Positions 36,313 to 52,290 of a DNA stretch of 64,000 bases are shown here, in pieces. The DNA lies in contig NZ_JAJQPD010000004.1 of NCBI RefSeq assembly GCF_021228295.1, forward strand, positions 124,001 through 188,000. Reading direction: 5' to 3'. This DNA comes from Agromyces humatus. Its GTDB lineage: Bacteria > Actinomycetota > Actinomycetes > Actinomycetales > Microbacteriaceae. A program made the translations under genes and the position numbers. Within the stretch, counting starts at the first letter, position 1. Each line of letters begins with the position of its first letter. The notes beneath the pieces were generated by a model. The model searched no databases, had not been told where the DNA came from, and was given only the letters and a program-made list of their open reading frames with translations.

Positions 36313-36346
36313 ACGAAGGGCCCCGGATCGCTCCGGGGCCCTTCGT
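36313..36346 (-). terminator. Strong terminator downstream of rpoC
   Basis: Perfect stem ACGAAGGGCCCCGGA with a TCGC loop (15 bp). It lies after the REP-like repeats that follow the rpoC stop and between two minus-strand genes, so it should end the rpoBC transcript. No T tract. Confidence 0.85.
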
Positions 36347-36348
36347 TC

Positions 36349-36420
36349 GATCTCGATACGGCGCTTCGCGCCTAGATCTCGATACGGCGCTTCGCGCCTA
36401 CTCGACCCACCGCTCGATCA
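36349..36420. repeat. REP-like intergenic element: two exact 26-bp tandem units
   Basis: Units 36349-36374 and 36375-36400 are identical; each contains the self-complementary core GGCGCTTCGCGCC. They are followed by CTCGACCCACCGCTCGATCA, related to the repeat at 8298-8324. Elements with this core and GTCGA flanks are common between Microbacteriaceae genes. The element abuts the rpoC stop codon. Confidence 0.75.
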
Positions 36421-36426
36421 CCGGGA

Positions 36427-40323
<3,897 letters not shown>

Positions 40324-40365
40324 TTTCTCTCCTTGGAAAGTTCTCTAGTCGTCTACTGGCCTGGC

Positions 40366-43857
<3,492 letters not shown>

Positions 43858-44014
43858 GTGAATAACCTCCATGGCCCATCGGCCGGTTCACTGTCGGTAG
43901 CGGAGAGTTGAGTACCCCTCAGACGAGGTGCGGATGCCGGAGACCTGGAGGTCTCGGCACGCACGAAGCCGACCGCAATATGAAGGCATGGTGGGTCTGG
44001 GAGCGCAAAGGTTA

Positions 44015-44043
44015 ACTATATGGCTCCAGACGCGCCGTGTCCA
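44015..44043 (-). promoter_or_regulatory. Promoter of rpoBC
   Basis: Minus-strand TGGACA, 17-nt spacer, TATAGT. The leader to the TTG start is about 150 nt. The -35 box nearly abuts the -35 of the divergent promoter at 44052-44080, with the two facing away from each other. Confidence 0.75.
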
Positions 44044-44051
44044 GTCGATTC

Positions 44052-44080
44052 TTGACCTCGCCGCGGATCTCAGGTATAAC
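44052..44080 (+). promoter_or_regulatory. Promoter of the spermidine-synthase-like pair
   Basis: TTGACC, exactly 17 nt, TATAAC: near-consensus housekeeping promoter. It predicts a leader of about 65 nt to the GTG at 44153. The 295-bp gap 43858-44152 holds only these two divergent promoters and leaders. Confidence 0.8.
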
Positions 44081-44152
44081 CCAGCTTCGCGACGGCGCGC
44101 ACACCACGACGACCGAGACTCCGATCGCCGCTTCACGTGGGACGATGCATCA

Positions 44153-44923
44153 GTGGAGCCGGGGCGGCAGCATCGCATCGAGTTCGAGGCCGACATCTTC
44201 TCGGCCACGGGACTCACGCTGCTCGTCGACGGCACGGCCCAATCGCACGTCGACCCCGACGACCCGACTCGGCTGTTCTTCGAGTACGTGCGCCGCATCG
44301 GCCACGTCGTCGACGCGATCGGACTGCCGGGTTCACCGCTGCACGCCCTGCACCTCGGCGGCGGCGCGCTCACGCTCGCGCGCTACATCGCTGCGACCCG
44401 GCCCGGCTCCCGGCAGGTGGTCGTCGAGCTCGATCCCGAGCTGCTCGACCTCGTGCTCGCCCGACTGCCGCTGCCGATCGGCGCCGACATCGCGCTCGTG
44501 GTCGGCGATGCGGCATCCGTCATCGGCGACCTCGCGTCGCAGATGCCGTTCGACGTCGTCATCGTCGACCTGTACGCCCGACTCGAACCGCCCGCGTTCG
44601 TCGCGACGCCGTCGTTCATGAGCGGATGTCTCGCGCTCGTCGCCCCCGGCGGGCTGCTGACCGTGAACGTGGCCGATGCCGCGGGACTCGAGCGACTGCG
44701 CGCGCAGGCGCGTGCCGTCGCCCGGGCCGACCCGACCGCCGAGCTGCTGGTCACCGCCGACGCCTCGGTGCTGTCGGGTGACGATGAGGGGAATGCGGTG
44801 CTCGTCGCGGCGCCCGACGGGCTTCCCGGACGGCTCGCGGAGCGGCTCGCGGCGAACGGCCCGCATCCTGCCGAAGTCCTCACGGGCGCGCGCCTCGACT
44901 TCGCGCTGTGGGGAGCGTGCTGA
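44153..44923 (+). CDS. Spermidine-synthase-like methyltransferase-fold protein, copy 1
   Basis: 256 residues from GTG 44153, the first plausible start after the proposed promoter; its ribosome binding site is weak. The SAM-type fold is clear: ALHLGGGALTLARYIAATRP (motif I), VVVELDPELLDLV, DVVIVDLYARL, LVAPGGLLTVNVAD. These spermine/spermidine-synthase-like proteins often lack polyamine substrate residues and have unknown substrates. It is followed 35 nt later by a paralogue. Confidence 0.8.
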   Translation: MEPGRQHRIEFEADIFSATGLTLLVDGTAQSHVDPDDPTRLFFEYVRRIGHVVDAIGLPGSPLHALHLGGGALTLARYIAATRPGSRQVVVELDPELLDLVLARLPLPIGADIALVVGDAASVIGDLASQMPFDVVIVDLYARLEPPAFVATPSFMSGCLALVAPGGLLTVNVADAAGLERLRAQARAVARADPTAELLVTADASVLSGDDEGNAVLVAAPDGLPGRLAERLAANGPHPAEVLTGARLDFALWGAC

Positions 44924-44958
44924 CCCGACCGTCAGCGGCACGGCGGGCAGGGGGTAGC

Positions 44959-45828
44959 GTGGCCACCGTGCCAGATCTCGAACGCCGCCTCGCCGTGAGC
45001 GGGCACCTCGCCCAGCTCGAGGAGTCCCGCCAGACTCCCGGCTCATGGACCCTCTTCGTCGACGGCACGCCGCAGTCGCACGTCGAGCTCGAACGGCCCG
45101 AGTGGCTCGGATTCGAGTACGTGCGGCGCATCGGGCACGCGATCGACCTCGTCCGGCCCGAGGGGCAGGCGATCACGGCCGTGCACCTCGGCGGCGGCGC
45201 CCTCACCCTGCCCCGGTACATCGTCGCCACGCGACCCGGGTCGCGACAGCAGGTCGTCGAGCTCGAGTCCGATCTCGTCGACCTCGTTCGCGAACACCTG
45301 CCGCTCCCCCGCGGCGCGCAGCTGCGCATCCGTCACGGCGATGCCCGAGAGGTGCTCGCGAAGCTGCCGGCCGGCCTCGACGGCGCCGTCGACCTCGCCG
45401 TCGTCGACATCTTCTCGGGGGCTCGCACACCGGCGCACGTGACGAGCGCCGAGTTCTACGGCCTCGTCGTGCCGCGGCTGGCGCCCGCCGGCATCGTCGC
45501 GGTGAACGTCGCCGACGGCGCGGGCCTCGCGTTCGCCCGGTCGCAGGCGTCGACGCTCTCGTATGTCTTCGAGCACGTCGCGATCGCCGCCGACCCCGCC
45601 ATGCTGAAGGGCCGGCGTTTCGGCAACGTCGTCATGTACGCGTCGAACCAACCGCTGCCGTTCGATGCGATGCCACGCCGTCTCGCGAGCGACCCCGCCC
45701 CGGCGAAGCTCGTCGAGGGCGACGAGCTCCGCCGGTTCATCGCGGGTGCCCCCGTCGTGACCGATGCCACGGCAGTGCCCTCGCCGCCGCCCGCGCGCAG
45801 CGTGTTCCTCGCGAAGCCGGGCGCCTGA
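44959..45828 (+). CDS. Spermidine-synthase-like methyltransferase-fold protein, copy 2
   Basis: 289 residues from GTG 44959 (AGGGGG upstream); GTG 44968 is an alternative. It matches copy 1 along its length: LFVDGTPQSHVELERPEWLG, EYVRRIGHAID, AVHLGGGALTLPRYIVATRP, VVELESDLVDLV, LAPAGIVAVNVADGAG. The pair probably arose by tandem duplication and may form a heterodimer. Convergent, with a 4-nt gap, with the next gene. Confidence 0.8.
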   Translation: MATVPDLERRLAVSGHLAQLEESRQTPGSWTLFVDGTPQSHVELERPEWLGFEYVRRIGHAIDLVRPEGQAITAVHLGGGALTLPRYIVATRPGSRQQVVELESDLVDLVREHLPLPRGAQLRIRHGDAREVLAKLPAGLDGAVDLAVVDIFSGARTPAHVTSAEFYGLVVPRLAPAGIVAVNVADGAGLAFARSQASTLSYVFEHVAIAADPAMLKGRRFGNVVMYASNQPLPFDAMPRRLASDPAPAKLVEGDELRRFIAGAPVVTDATAVPSPPPARSVFLAKPGA

Positions 45829-45832
45829 GGCC

Positions 45833-47464
45833 TCAGGCGATCGCGGCGACCCGGCTCGGCGCGCTCTCGTTCCAGACGCGGTCGAGCGCCGTGACCGCGT
45901 ACGCGTACTCGCGGCCGGGCTCGGCGCCCTCGTCGACCCAGCGCTGCACGACGCCGGGCGTCGCCCTGAGCGTCACGACGAGGTTCGCCGCGTCCTCGAC
46001 GTCGATGCTCGAGCCCCCGCCGTCGACGCGGTAGACCGCGAACGAGGTCGCCCGCCGGCTCGGTGTCACCGCATCCGACCACTGCAGCGCGACGCCGGCA
46101 TCGCTGCGCTCGGGATCGGCGAGCACGGGCGGGCGCACCGAGGTCGCCGGCAGCCATTCCATGGCCGGCACGATCGCCGGGCGCGCGTAGTGGTCGGCGA
46201 GCACGCGCGACATCGAGCCCTGCGGGTCGGCGGGGACGTGCTTGGCCGAGAAGTACACGTTGCCGTGCACGGGCGTGCCGGAGGCATCGATCTCGCGGTC
46301 GAAGGTCAGGTGGTTCGAGAGCTCGGCCGGATCGGTGAACACGCCCGAGGTCACCTTGTAGAGCGCCTCGCCGATGTAGAGGTGCGTGGCGGATGTCGCG
46401 GCCACGTCGGCCCACCACGGCACGAGCTTCGCGTAGTCGGCGACGGCGAGCCCGAACTGCCAGTAGATCTGCGGGTTGATGTAGTCGAGCCAGCCCTCGA
46501 GCACCCACTTGCGGGTGTCGGCGAACTGCAGGTCGTACGACTGCGAGCCGCCGGTCTCGGAGCCGAGCGGGTCGGTGGCGCGGTTGCGCCAGATGCCGAA
46601 CGGGCTGATGCCGAACTTCACCCAGGGCTTCAACGCCTTGATGCGCTCGGACACCGAGCTCACGAACGTGTCGACGTTGTGGCGCCGCCAGTCGGCGATG
46701 TCGTCGAAGGCGGCGCCGTGCGCGGCGTAGGTCGCGGCATCCGGAATCGTCTGCCCGGCGACCGGATAGGGGTAGAAGTAGTCGTCGAAGTGCACGCCGT
46801 CGAGGTCGTAGTGCTCGACCGAGTGCAGGATCGCCTGCTGGATGTGCTCCTGCGCCTCGGGGAGGCCCGGGTCGAAGTAGAGCTTGCCGCCGTAGGGCCA
46901 GATCCACTCGGGGTGCACCCGTGCGGGGTGCTCGGGCACGAGCTTCGCCGGGTCGGCCTGCATCGACACGCGGTAGGGGTTGTACCAGGCGTGCAGCTCG
47001 AGGTTGCGGCGGTGCGCCTCGTCGACGATGAAGGCGAGCGGGTCGTAGCCGGGGTGCTGGCCCTGCACGCCCGTGAGGTACTGCGACCACGGCTCGAGCG
47101 GGCTCGGCCAGAACGCGTCGGCCGTGGGGCGCACCTGCACGAACACGGCGTTCAGGTTGAACTGCTCGGCGACGTCGATCCAGTGCAGGAACTCGGCGCG
47201 CTGCTCGTCGGCGGTCAGTCCCGTGCGCGACGGCCAGTCGATGTTCACGACCGACGAGATCCACATGGCGCGAAGCTCGCGCTTGCGCGGCGCGACCGCC
47301 GCGTCGGGCTCGTTCGCGGCAGCGCCGAACGCGGGGCCGGCCGAGAGCGTGCCGACGGTCACGGTGAATGCGGATGCGGCGGCGCCCGCCACCGCGAGTG
47401 TCAGGAAGCCGCGTCGATCGAAGCCCGCGTCCGGCAGGGCGGGCGGCGTGGTGTCGGTGGTCAT
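45833..47464 (-). CDS. Secreted family-10-like glycoside hydrolase (GHL10/DUF187)
   Basis: 543 residues from ATG 47464 (GGAGG 7 nt upstream). A Tat signal, RRGFLTLAVAGAAASAF, is near residues 17-35. The GHL10 barrel is recognisable: RELRAMWISSVVNIDWPSRT, LNAVFVQVRPTADAFWPSPL, YDLDGVHFDDYFYPYP, WLDYINPQIYWQFG. Members act on cell-wall or exported polysaccharides. The last 90 residues look like a fibronectin-III-type domain (ATSFAVYRVDGG, GREYAYAVTALDRVWNESAP). It carries TTCC-rich spacing upstream, then the pxp operon in the same direction. Confidence 0.88.
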   Translation of the reverse strand: MTTDTTPPALPDAGFDRRGFLTLAVAGAAASAFTVTVGTLSAGPAFGAAANEPDAAVAPRKRELRAMWISSVVNIDWPSRTGLTADEQRAEFLHWIDVAEQFNLNAVFVQVRPTADAFWPSPLEPWSQYLTGVQGQHPGYDPLAFIVDEAHRRNLELHAWYNPYRVSMQADPAKLVPEHPARVHPEWIWPYGGKLYFDPGLPEAQEHIQQAILHSVEHYDLDGVHFDDYFYPYPVAGQTIPDAATYAAHGAAFDDIADWRRHNVDTFVSSVSERIKALKPWVKFGISPFGIWRNRATDPLGSETGGSQSYDLQFADTRKWVLEGWLDYINPQIYWQFGLAVADYAKLVPWWADVAATSATHLYIGEALYKVTSGVFTDPAELSNHLTFDREIDASGTPVHGNVYFSAKHVPADPQGSMSRVLADHYARPAIVPAMEWLPATSVRPPVLADPERSDAGVALQWSDAVTPSRRATSFAVYRVDGGGSSIDVEDAANLVVTLRATPGVVQRWVDEGAEPGREYAYAVTALDRVWNESAPSRVAAIA

Positions 47465-47541
47465 CGTCGATCCTCCGTAGGGTTCGGTTTCGGAAGATAC
47501 TTCCATACTCGACGCCGCATGTGAAGTGTTTTTTCCAGCCA

Positions 47542-48405
47542 TCACGCGTGCCGGAATCGCACCTCCTGACCCGGCCGCACCTGCGCGACCACGTCGAGCG
47601 ACGCCGGCGTGACGATCGCGACGACCGGGTAGCCGCCCGTGACCGGCCCGTCGGCGAGCAGGATCGTGGGCTGGCCGCCGCCGGCGACCTGCATCGACCC
47701 GGGCACGGTCGCCTCGCTCGCGAGCTCGCCCTCGACCCGGCGGGCGAGCGGCGCGCCCACAAGCCGCACCCCGACACGGTCGGCCCGCTCGGTCACCCGC
47801 CAGGGCGTCTCGAAGAGGGCATGGCGTGCGGCATCGGTGAACCAATCGGCGCGCGGGCCCGGCAGGAGCGCGAGCGTGACCGGGCCGCCCGCGGGCGGGA
47901 ATGCCGCGTCCTGGTCGATGAGCGGCACGGATGCCGCGGGCTCCGCCCCGATCGCGAGCACGCGGCCGGGCGCGAGGGGCTCGGGTCCGAGCGCGGCGAG
48001 CGTGTCGCGAGCGCGCGAACCGAGCACGGGCGGTTCGTCGATGCCGCCGCGCACTGCGAGCAGGTAGCGGATGCCGCGCTCTGCCGCGCCGAGCTCGAGC
48101 ACGGAGCCCGGTCGGGCGCGGGCCGCCGCGTACGGCGCGACCGGTCGGCCGTCGAGCGTCACCCGTCCCCAGGCGCCGGTGACCGCGAACCACGTCTCGG
48201 CGCCCTCGAATCGTGCCCGGAACCCGCCGACGAGCACCTCGAGCACGGCGCGCCCGTCGGGATTGCCCACGAGCCGATTGGCGAGCCTGGCCGCGCCGCG
48301 ATCGAGCGCTCCCGACCGCGAGACGCCGAGGTGCGCGAACCCCGCGCGCCCGAGATCCTCGACGAGGGCCAGCGGGCCGGGCTGCTCCACGACGAGCCGG
48401 GCCAT
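47542..48405 (-). CDS. pxpC: 5-oxoprolinase subunit C (biotin-dependent carboxyltransferase family, KipA)
   Basis: 287 residues from ATG 48405, overlapping the pxpB stop (TGATG). Landmarks: VVEQPGPLALVEDLGRAGFA HLGVSRSGALDRGAA, NRLVGNPDGRAVLEVLVGG and the C-terminal GGGQPTILLADGPVTGGYP. With PxpA and PxpB it forms the ATP-dependent 5-oxoprolinase that returns pyroglutamate to glutamate. Third gene of pxpABC. Confidence 0.93.
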   Translation of the reverse strand: MARLVVEQPGPLALVEDLGRAGFAHLGVSRSGALDRGAARLANRLVGNPDGRAVLEVLVGGFRARFEGAETWFAVTGAWGRVTLDGRPVAPYAAARARPGSVLELGAAERGIRYLLAVRGGIDEPPVLGSRARDTLAALGPEPLAPGRVLAIGAEPAASVPLIDQDAAFPPAGGPVTLALLPGPRADWFTDAARHALFETPWRVTERADRVGVRLVGAPLARRVEGELASEATVPGSMQVAGGGQPTILLADGPVTGGYPVVAIVTPASLDVVAQVRPGQEVRFRHA

Positions 48406-49031
48406 CAGTCGGCCGCCTCGAACCGCACGCGTCGCCCCGGCACCAGGAGCGCGGGCGGGTCGGACTGCGCGTCCCACAGCACCGCGTCGGTGCGGCCGAT
48501 GAGGCGCCAGCCGCCGGGGCTCTGGCGCGGGTACACGCCCGCGAATGCTCCGGCGAGCGCCACGGCGCCCGCGGGCACGCGCGTGCGCGGCGCGTCGAGG
48601 CGCGGCACCTCGTAGGGCCAGTCGTCGCAGACGAGATAGCCGAAGCCGGGGGCGAAGCCCGCGAAGGCGACCCGCCATTCGGCGGACCGATGCGCGTCGA
48701 CGAGTGCCTCGGTCGAGATGTCGAGCAGGTGCGCCGTCGCCGCGAGGTCGTCGCCGTCGTAGACGACCGGGATCGTCGCGACATCGGCGGCCTCGCGCTC
48801 ACCGGTGACCGGCGCCGCGAGCGTGGCACGCCGGATCCACGTCATCGCCGACTCCAGCGGCAGCACGTCGGTATCGACCCCCACGAGCACGGTGCGGGCG
48901 GCCGGCACGAGTTCGACGACCCCGGGTAGCCGGTCGGCGGCGAGCGCGTCGTGCAGGGCGAGCACCTCGTCGAGGCCGTCGCATTCGACGAGCACCGCCG
49001 CCTCGCCGCTCGGCAGCAATCGACGGTTCAC
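48405..49031 (-). CDS. pxpB: 5-oxoprolinase subunit B (KipI family)
   Basis: 208 residues from GTG 49031, which overlaps the pxpA stop (GTGA). VNRRLLPSGEAAVLVECDGL, IPVVYDGDDLAATAHLLDIS, FAGFAPGFGYLVCDDWPYEV and SPGGWRLIGRT are KipI/PxpB signatures. It pairs with PxpC. In Bacillus KipI inhibits the kinase KinA, but in a pxp operon the oxoprolinase role is more likely. Confidence 0.93.
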   Translation of the reverse strand: MNRRLLPSGEAAVLVECDGLDEVLALHDALAADRLPGVVELVPAARTVLVGVDTDVLPLESAMTWIRRATLAAPVTGEREAADVATIPVVYDGDDLAATAHLLDISTEALVDAHRSAEWRVAFAGFAPGFGYLVCDDWPYEVPRLDAPRTRVPAGAVALAGAFAGVYPRQSPGGWRLIGRTDAVLWDAQSDPPALLVPGRRVRFEAAD

Positions 49032-49789
49032 GCGAACGCCTCGATGCGGTACCCGGCGCCCTCGAGCGCGGCGCGCACCGCGCTGCCGATCGCGACGGCG
49101 CCGGGGGTGTCGCCGTGCAGGCACAGCGAGTCGGGAGCGAGCTCGACGCGGCTGCCGTCGTCTGCGGCGATGGCGCCGGTCTCGACGAGCTCGAGCGCGC
49201 GATCGGATGCCGCCGCCGGGTCGTCGATCACCGCGCCGGGCTCGCCCCGCGGGGCGAGCGAGCCGTCGGCCACGTAGCCGCGGTCGACGAAGGCCTCGCG
49301 AGCGAAGGTGAGGCCGACGTCACCGGCGGCCTTCTCGATCTCGCTCATGGGCTGCCCGAGGATCGGCAGCGCCGCGTCGTAGGCGGCGACCGCCTCGGCG
49401 AACGCCCGAGCCGCCGCCGCATCGATCGAGAGCCGGTGGTAGAGCGCACCGTGCGCCTTGACGTACCTCACCCTGGTGCCGGCGGCGCGCGCGACCCCGT
49501 CGAGCGAACCCAGTTGCGCGAGGAGCTCGGCGGCGACCTCTGCCGGTGTGGTCTCGAACGGCCGGCGACCGAAGCCGACGAGGTCGCGATAGCCGGGGTG
49601 CGCCCCGAGCGACACCCCGTGGCGTGCGGCGAGTCGTGCGCTCGCGGCCATGGTCATGGCATCGCCCGCGTGGTAGCCGCACGCGACGTTGGCGCTCGAC
49701 ACGAGCGTGAACATGGCCTCGTCGTCGCCGACGCGCCATGCGCCGAACGACTCGCCCAAGTCGCTGTTGAGGTCGATCGCCGGTCGCAT
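49028..49789 (-). CDS. pxpA: 5-oxoprolinase subunit A (LamB/YcsF family)
   Basis: 253 residues. MRPAIDLNSDLGESFGAWRV, SANVACGYHAGDAMTMA, GAHPGYRDLVGFGRRP and KAHGALYH are diagnostic; the His/Asp residues of the metal site are intact. First gene of the tightly overlapping pxpABC operon. Divergent from the lipoprotein dehydrogenase at 49839 with a 49-bp gap. Confidence 0.95.
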   Translation of the reverse strand: MRPAIDLNSDLGESFGAWRVGDDEAMFTLVSSANVACGYHAGDAMTMAASARLAARHGVSLGAHPGYRDLVGFGRRPFETTPAEVAAELLAQLGSLDGVARAAGTRVRYVKAHGALYHRLSIDAAAARAFAEAVAAYDAALPILGQPMSEIEKAAGDVGLTFAREAFVDRGYVADGSLAPRGEPGAVIDDPAAASDRALELVETGAIAADDGSRVELAPDSLCLHGDTPGAVAIGSAVRAALEGAGYRIEAFA

Positions 49790-49838
49790 GCTCCCATTCT
49801 GCCGTCGCCGCGGGCACACTGGAGCGGGAGGGACTCCG

Positions 49839-51035
49839 ATGCGACGCACGACGCCCAACGACCGGCGGCCACGACGCCGCGCCGCCCGGGGGTTCGTCCT
49901 CGGCGCAGCTGTCGTGGCCGCCGCCGTGCTGCTCGCGGCGTGCACGCCCGAACCCGTCGCGCCGCCCGCGTCAGTTGCCCCTTCGCCGTTCCCCTCGCCC
50001 GACCCGTCGGCGACGGCACCGGTCGAACCGCCGCCGGTGCTGCTGCCGGCGAGTGAGCCCGAGGTGCTCGCGTCGGGCCTCGCGGCGCCCTGGTCGATCC
50101 TGCGCGTACCGGTCGGCGGCGTGCTCGTGAGCGAACGCGACTCGGGTCGCATCGTCGAGGTGCTCGGCGACGGGTCGCTGCGCGTTGCCGGCGAGGTGGC
50201 GGGCGTCGTCGCGGGCGGCGAGGGCGGCCTGATGGGCCTCGCGTACCTGCCGAGCACGGGCGAACGCGGGCCGTTCGTCTACGCGTACCACACCGCGGCA
50301 TCCGACAATCGCATCGTTCGGATGCCCCTCACCGGCGTTCCCGGCGCACTCGAGCTCGGCGCTCCCGAGCCGATCCTCACCGGCATTCCGCGTGCCGGCA
50401 ATCACAACGGCGGGCGCATCGCCTTCGGGCCCGACGGGTTCCTGTACGCGACCGCGGGCGACGCGGGCGACCGCGACGCCGCACAGGACCCGTCGTCGCT
50501 GTCGGGCAAGATCCTGCGCATGACGCCCGAGGGCGAGGCGGCGCCCGGCAACCCCTTCGACAACCTCACCTGGTCGCTCGGGCACCGCAACCCGCAGGGG
50601 ATCGCGTGGGATGCCTCCGGCGGCATGTGGGCGGCCGAGTTCGGCCAGAACACGTGGGACGAGCTCAACCGCATCGAGGCGGGCGCCGATTACGGCTGGC
50701 CGGTCGTCGAGGGGGCGGCGGATGACCCGCGGTTCGTGAACCCCGTCATGCAGTGGCCGACCTCCGAGGCGAGTCCGTCGGGGCTCGCGATCGTGGGCGA
50801 CACCCTGTTCCTCGCGGCACTGCGCGGGCAGCGGATCTGGTCGGTCGCGCCCGCGACGGCGGGTGGCGAGCTCGCCGCGGCCGAGTGGTTCCCCCACGAG
50901 CTCGGGCGCATCCGCGACGTGACGGCCGGGCCCGACGGGTCGCTCTGGTTCATCGGCAACAACACCGACGGGCGGGGGTCGCCCCGCGAGGGAGACGACC
51001 GGCTCTTCCGGGTGCGGCTCGAACCGGTCGGATGA
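49839..51035 (+). CDS. PQQ-dependent sugar dehydrogenase family lipoprotein
   Basis: 398 residues from ATG 49839 (GGGAGG upstream). Lipobox LLAAC with C35. The beta-propeller shows soluble-GDH/YliI motifs: GLAAPWSILRVPVGGVLVSE, GGEGGLMGLAY, GNHNGGRIAFGPDGFLYATA, SLGHRNPQGIAWD, EFGQNTWDELNRIEAGADYG W. It is probably an exported aldose/sorbosone dehydrogenase anchored at the membrane; PQQ use is inferred from the family. Confidence 0.9.
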   Translation: MRRTTPNDRRPRRRAARGFVLGAAVVAAAVLLAACTPEPVAPPASVAPSPFPSPDPSATAPVEPPPVLLPASEPEVLASGLAAPWSILRVPVGGVLVSERDSGRIVEVLGDGSLRVAGEVAGVVAGGEGGLMGLAYLPSTGERGPFVYAYHTAASDNRIVRMPLTGVPGALELGAPEPILTGIPRAGNHNGGRIAFGPDGFLYATAGDAGDRDAAQDPSSLSGKILRMTPEGEAAPGNPFDNLTWSLGHRNPQGIAWDASGGMWAAEFGQNTWDELNRIEAGADYGWPVVEGAADDPRFVNPVMQWPTSEASPSGLAIVGDTLFLAALRGQRIWSVAPATAGGELAAAEWFPHELGRIRDVTAGPDGSLWFIGNNTDGRGSPREGDDRLFRVRLEPVG

Positions 51036-51109
51036 GGCACCCGTTGCTCCCCGTTCTGGGGACGCGGAATTCGGGTCCGAGTGTCGCTGCGCGGGTCTAT
51101 TCTCATCCC

Positions 51110-51607
51110 ATGGCGGATCTGGAACGGGTGCGGCGGTGGGCAGAGGCGCTCATCGTGCTGCATCTCGATGCTGCCGAGTGGTCGTTCGGGTTCGACAACG
51201 CGAAGAAGCGGGCGGGCCTGTGCAACTACACGGCCAAGCGAATCTCGGTGTCGCGCTACCTCGCGGCCCGCTACGACGACGACGAGATCCACCAGATCCT
51301 GTTGCACGAGGTCGCCCACGCCCTCGCGGGCCCGCGCGCGGCGCACGGGCCCAAGTGGGCTGCGATCGCCGCCCAGCTCGGTTACGTCGGTCGTCGCACG
51401 CATGACGGCGAGGTCGCGCACGAGCTCGCCCCGTGGATCGGGCAGTGCCCGGCGGGGCACGAGCACTTCCGCTACCGCGAGCCGAGCCGGCCGCTCAGCT
51501 GCGGCCTCTGCCGCCGCGGGTTCGACACGGCGAACCTCATCATCTGGCACCACCGCGAGATCACCTCGGCGGTGCGTCGCCGGGCTGCGAGCGCCGCGGC
51601 CGGGTAG
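51110..51607 (+). CDS. SprT-like zinc metalloprotease-fold protein
   Basis: 165 residues from ATG 51110. The zinc motif HEVAH (residues 66-70) lies within EIHQILLHEVAHALAGPRAA HGPKWAAIA, the SprT-like pattern. A C-terminal Cys cluster (C113, C131, C134) may form a zinc ribbon. SprT-like proteins relate to Spartan DNA-protein crosslink proteases, but bacterial roles are unclear. Confidence 0.85.
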   Translation: MADLERVRRWAEALIVLHLDAAEWSFGFDNAKKRAGLCNYTAKRISVSRYLAARYDDDEIHQILLHEVAHALAGPRAAHGPKWAAIAAQLGYVGRRTHDGEVAHELAPWIGQCPAGHEHFRYREPSRPLSCGLCRRGFDTANLIIWHHREITSAVRRRAASAAAG

Positions 51608-51631
51608 CCCGCGACCCGATAGGTTGGTGCT

Positions 51632-52261
51632 GTGCCCGTCTCAACCGTGTCGATCCCCGTCGGGCAATGGCTCGTCTCCGCCGAGGGCACGCGGTGGTGG
51701 TTCGACTCGGGTTCGCTCGCACTCGACTTCGCCACGACCGGCATCGTCGTCGGCTCGGGCCAGGCTCCCCGAGCCGATCGGTTGCACACTCCCGATGATC
51801 TCAGCGCGTGGCTGCGCGAGCGGTTCCCGGTCGCCATCGGCGTGGCGCGCACGCGCGACCTCTTCGACGCGATCTCGCTGCGCGACGCCGTCGGCCGCAT
51901 GGCGCTTCGCGCCAGCCGCGGCGAGGCGCCCTCACCCGCCGACATCGACGTCGTCAACCTCTATGCCGCGACGCCCGACGTTCCTCCGTCGATCGTGGGC
52001 GGCACACGTCAGGTCGGGCGCTCGGTGCATACCGTGCCGCAGTCCCTGTCGACGATCGCCCGCGACGCGGTCGACCTCTTCGACCCGGTGAATTCCGGTC
52101 GCATCCGCGCCTGCTCGGGCGAAGACTGCGGCATGGTCTACCTCGACACGTCGCGCGCGGCGACCCGGCGCTGGTGCTCGATGCAACGGTGCGGCAATCG
52201 TGCGAAGGTGCGCGCGCATCGCGCCCGCAAGCGCCCCGCCACCGCCGACGTCGCCGCCTGA
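51632..52261 (+). CDS. CGNR zinc-finger (ABATE-type) probable transcription regulator
   Basis: 209 residues from GTG 51632. The N-terminal ABATE-like domain (FDSGSLALDFATTGIV, LHTPDDLSAWLRERF, RTRDLFDAISLRDAVGRMA) precedes the C-terminal CGNR finger: RACSGEDCGMVYLDTSRAAT RRWCSMQRCGNRAKVRAHRA R. Such proteins are predicted stress-related regulators. It follows the SprT-like gene by 24 nt and could be co-transcribed. Confidence 0.9.
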   Translation: MPVSTVSIPVGQWLVSAEGTRWWFDSGSLALDFATTGIVVGSGQAPRADRLHTPDDLSAWLRERFPVAIGVARTRDLFDAISLRDAVGRMALRASRGEAPSPADIDVVNLYAATPDVPPSIVGGTRQVGRSVHTVPQSLSTIARDAVDLFDPVNSGRIRACSGEDCGMVYLDTSRAATRRWCSMQRCGNRAKVRAHRARKRPATADVAA

Positions 52262-52290
52262 GGGGTTCGGGGCGGGTTCGGACGGGAGCC

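Noticed and set aside
36349..36400. Tandem repeats as a CRISPR array
   Set aside because: Only two adjacent units without spacers, and the core is a REP-type palindrome.
45833..48829. One 998-codon frame joining the glycoside hydrolase and the pxp genes
   Set aside because: The real start is ATG 47464 with GGAGG and a Tat signal; the upstream part is Arg-rich shadow of pxpC and pxpB.
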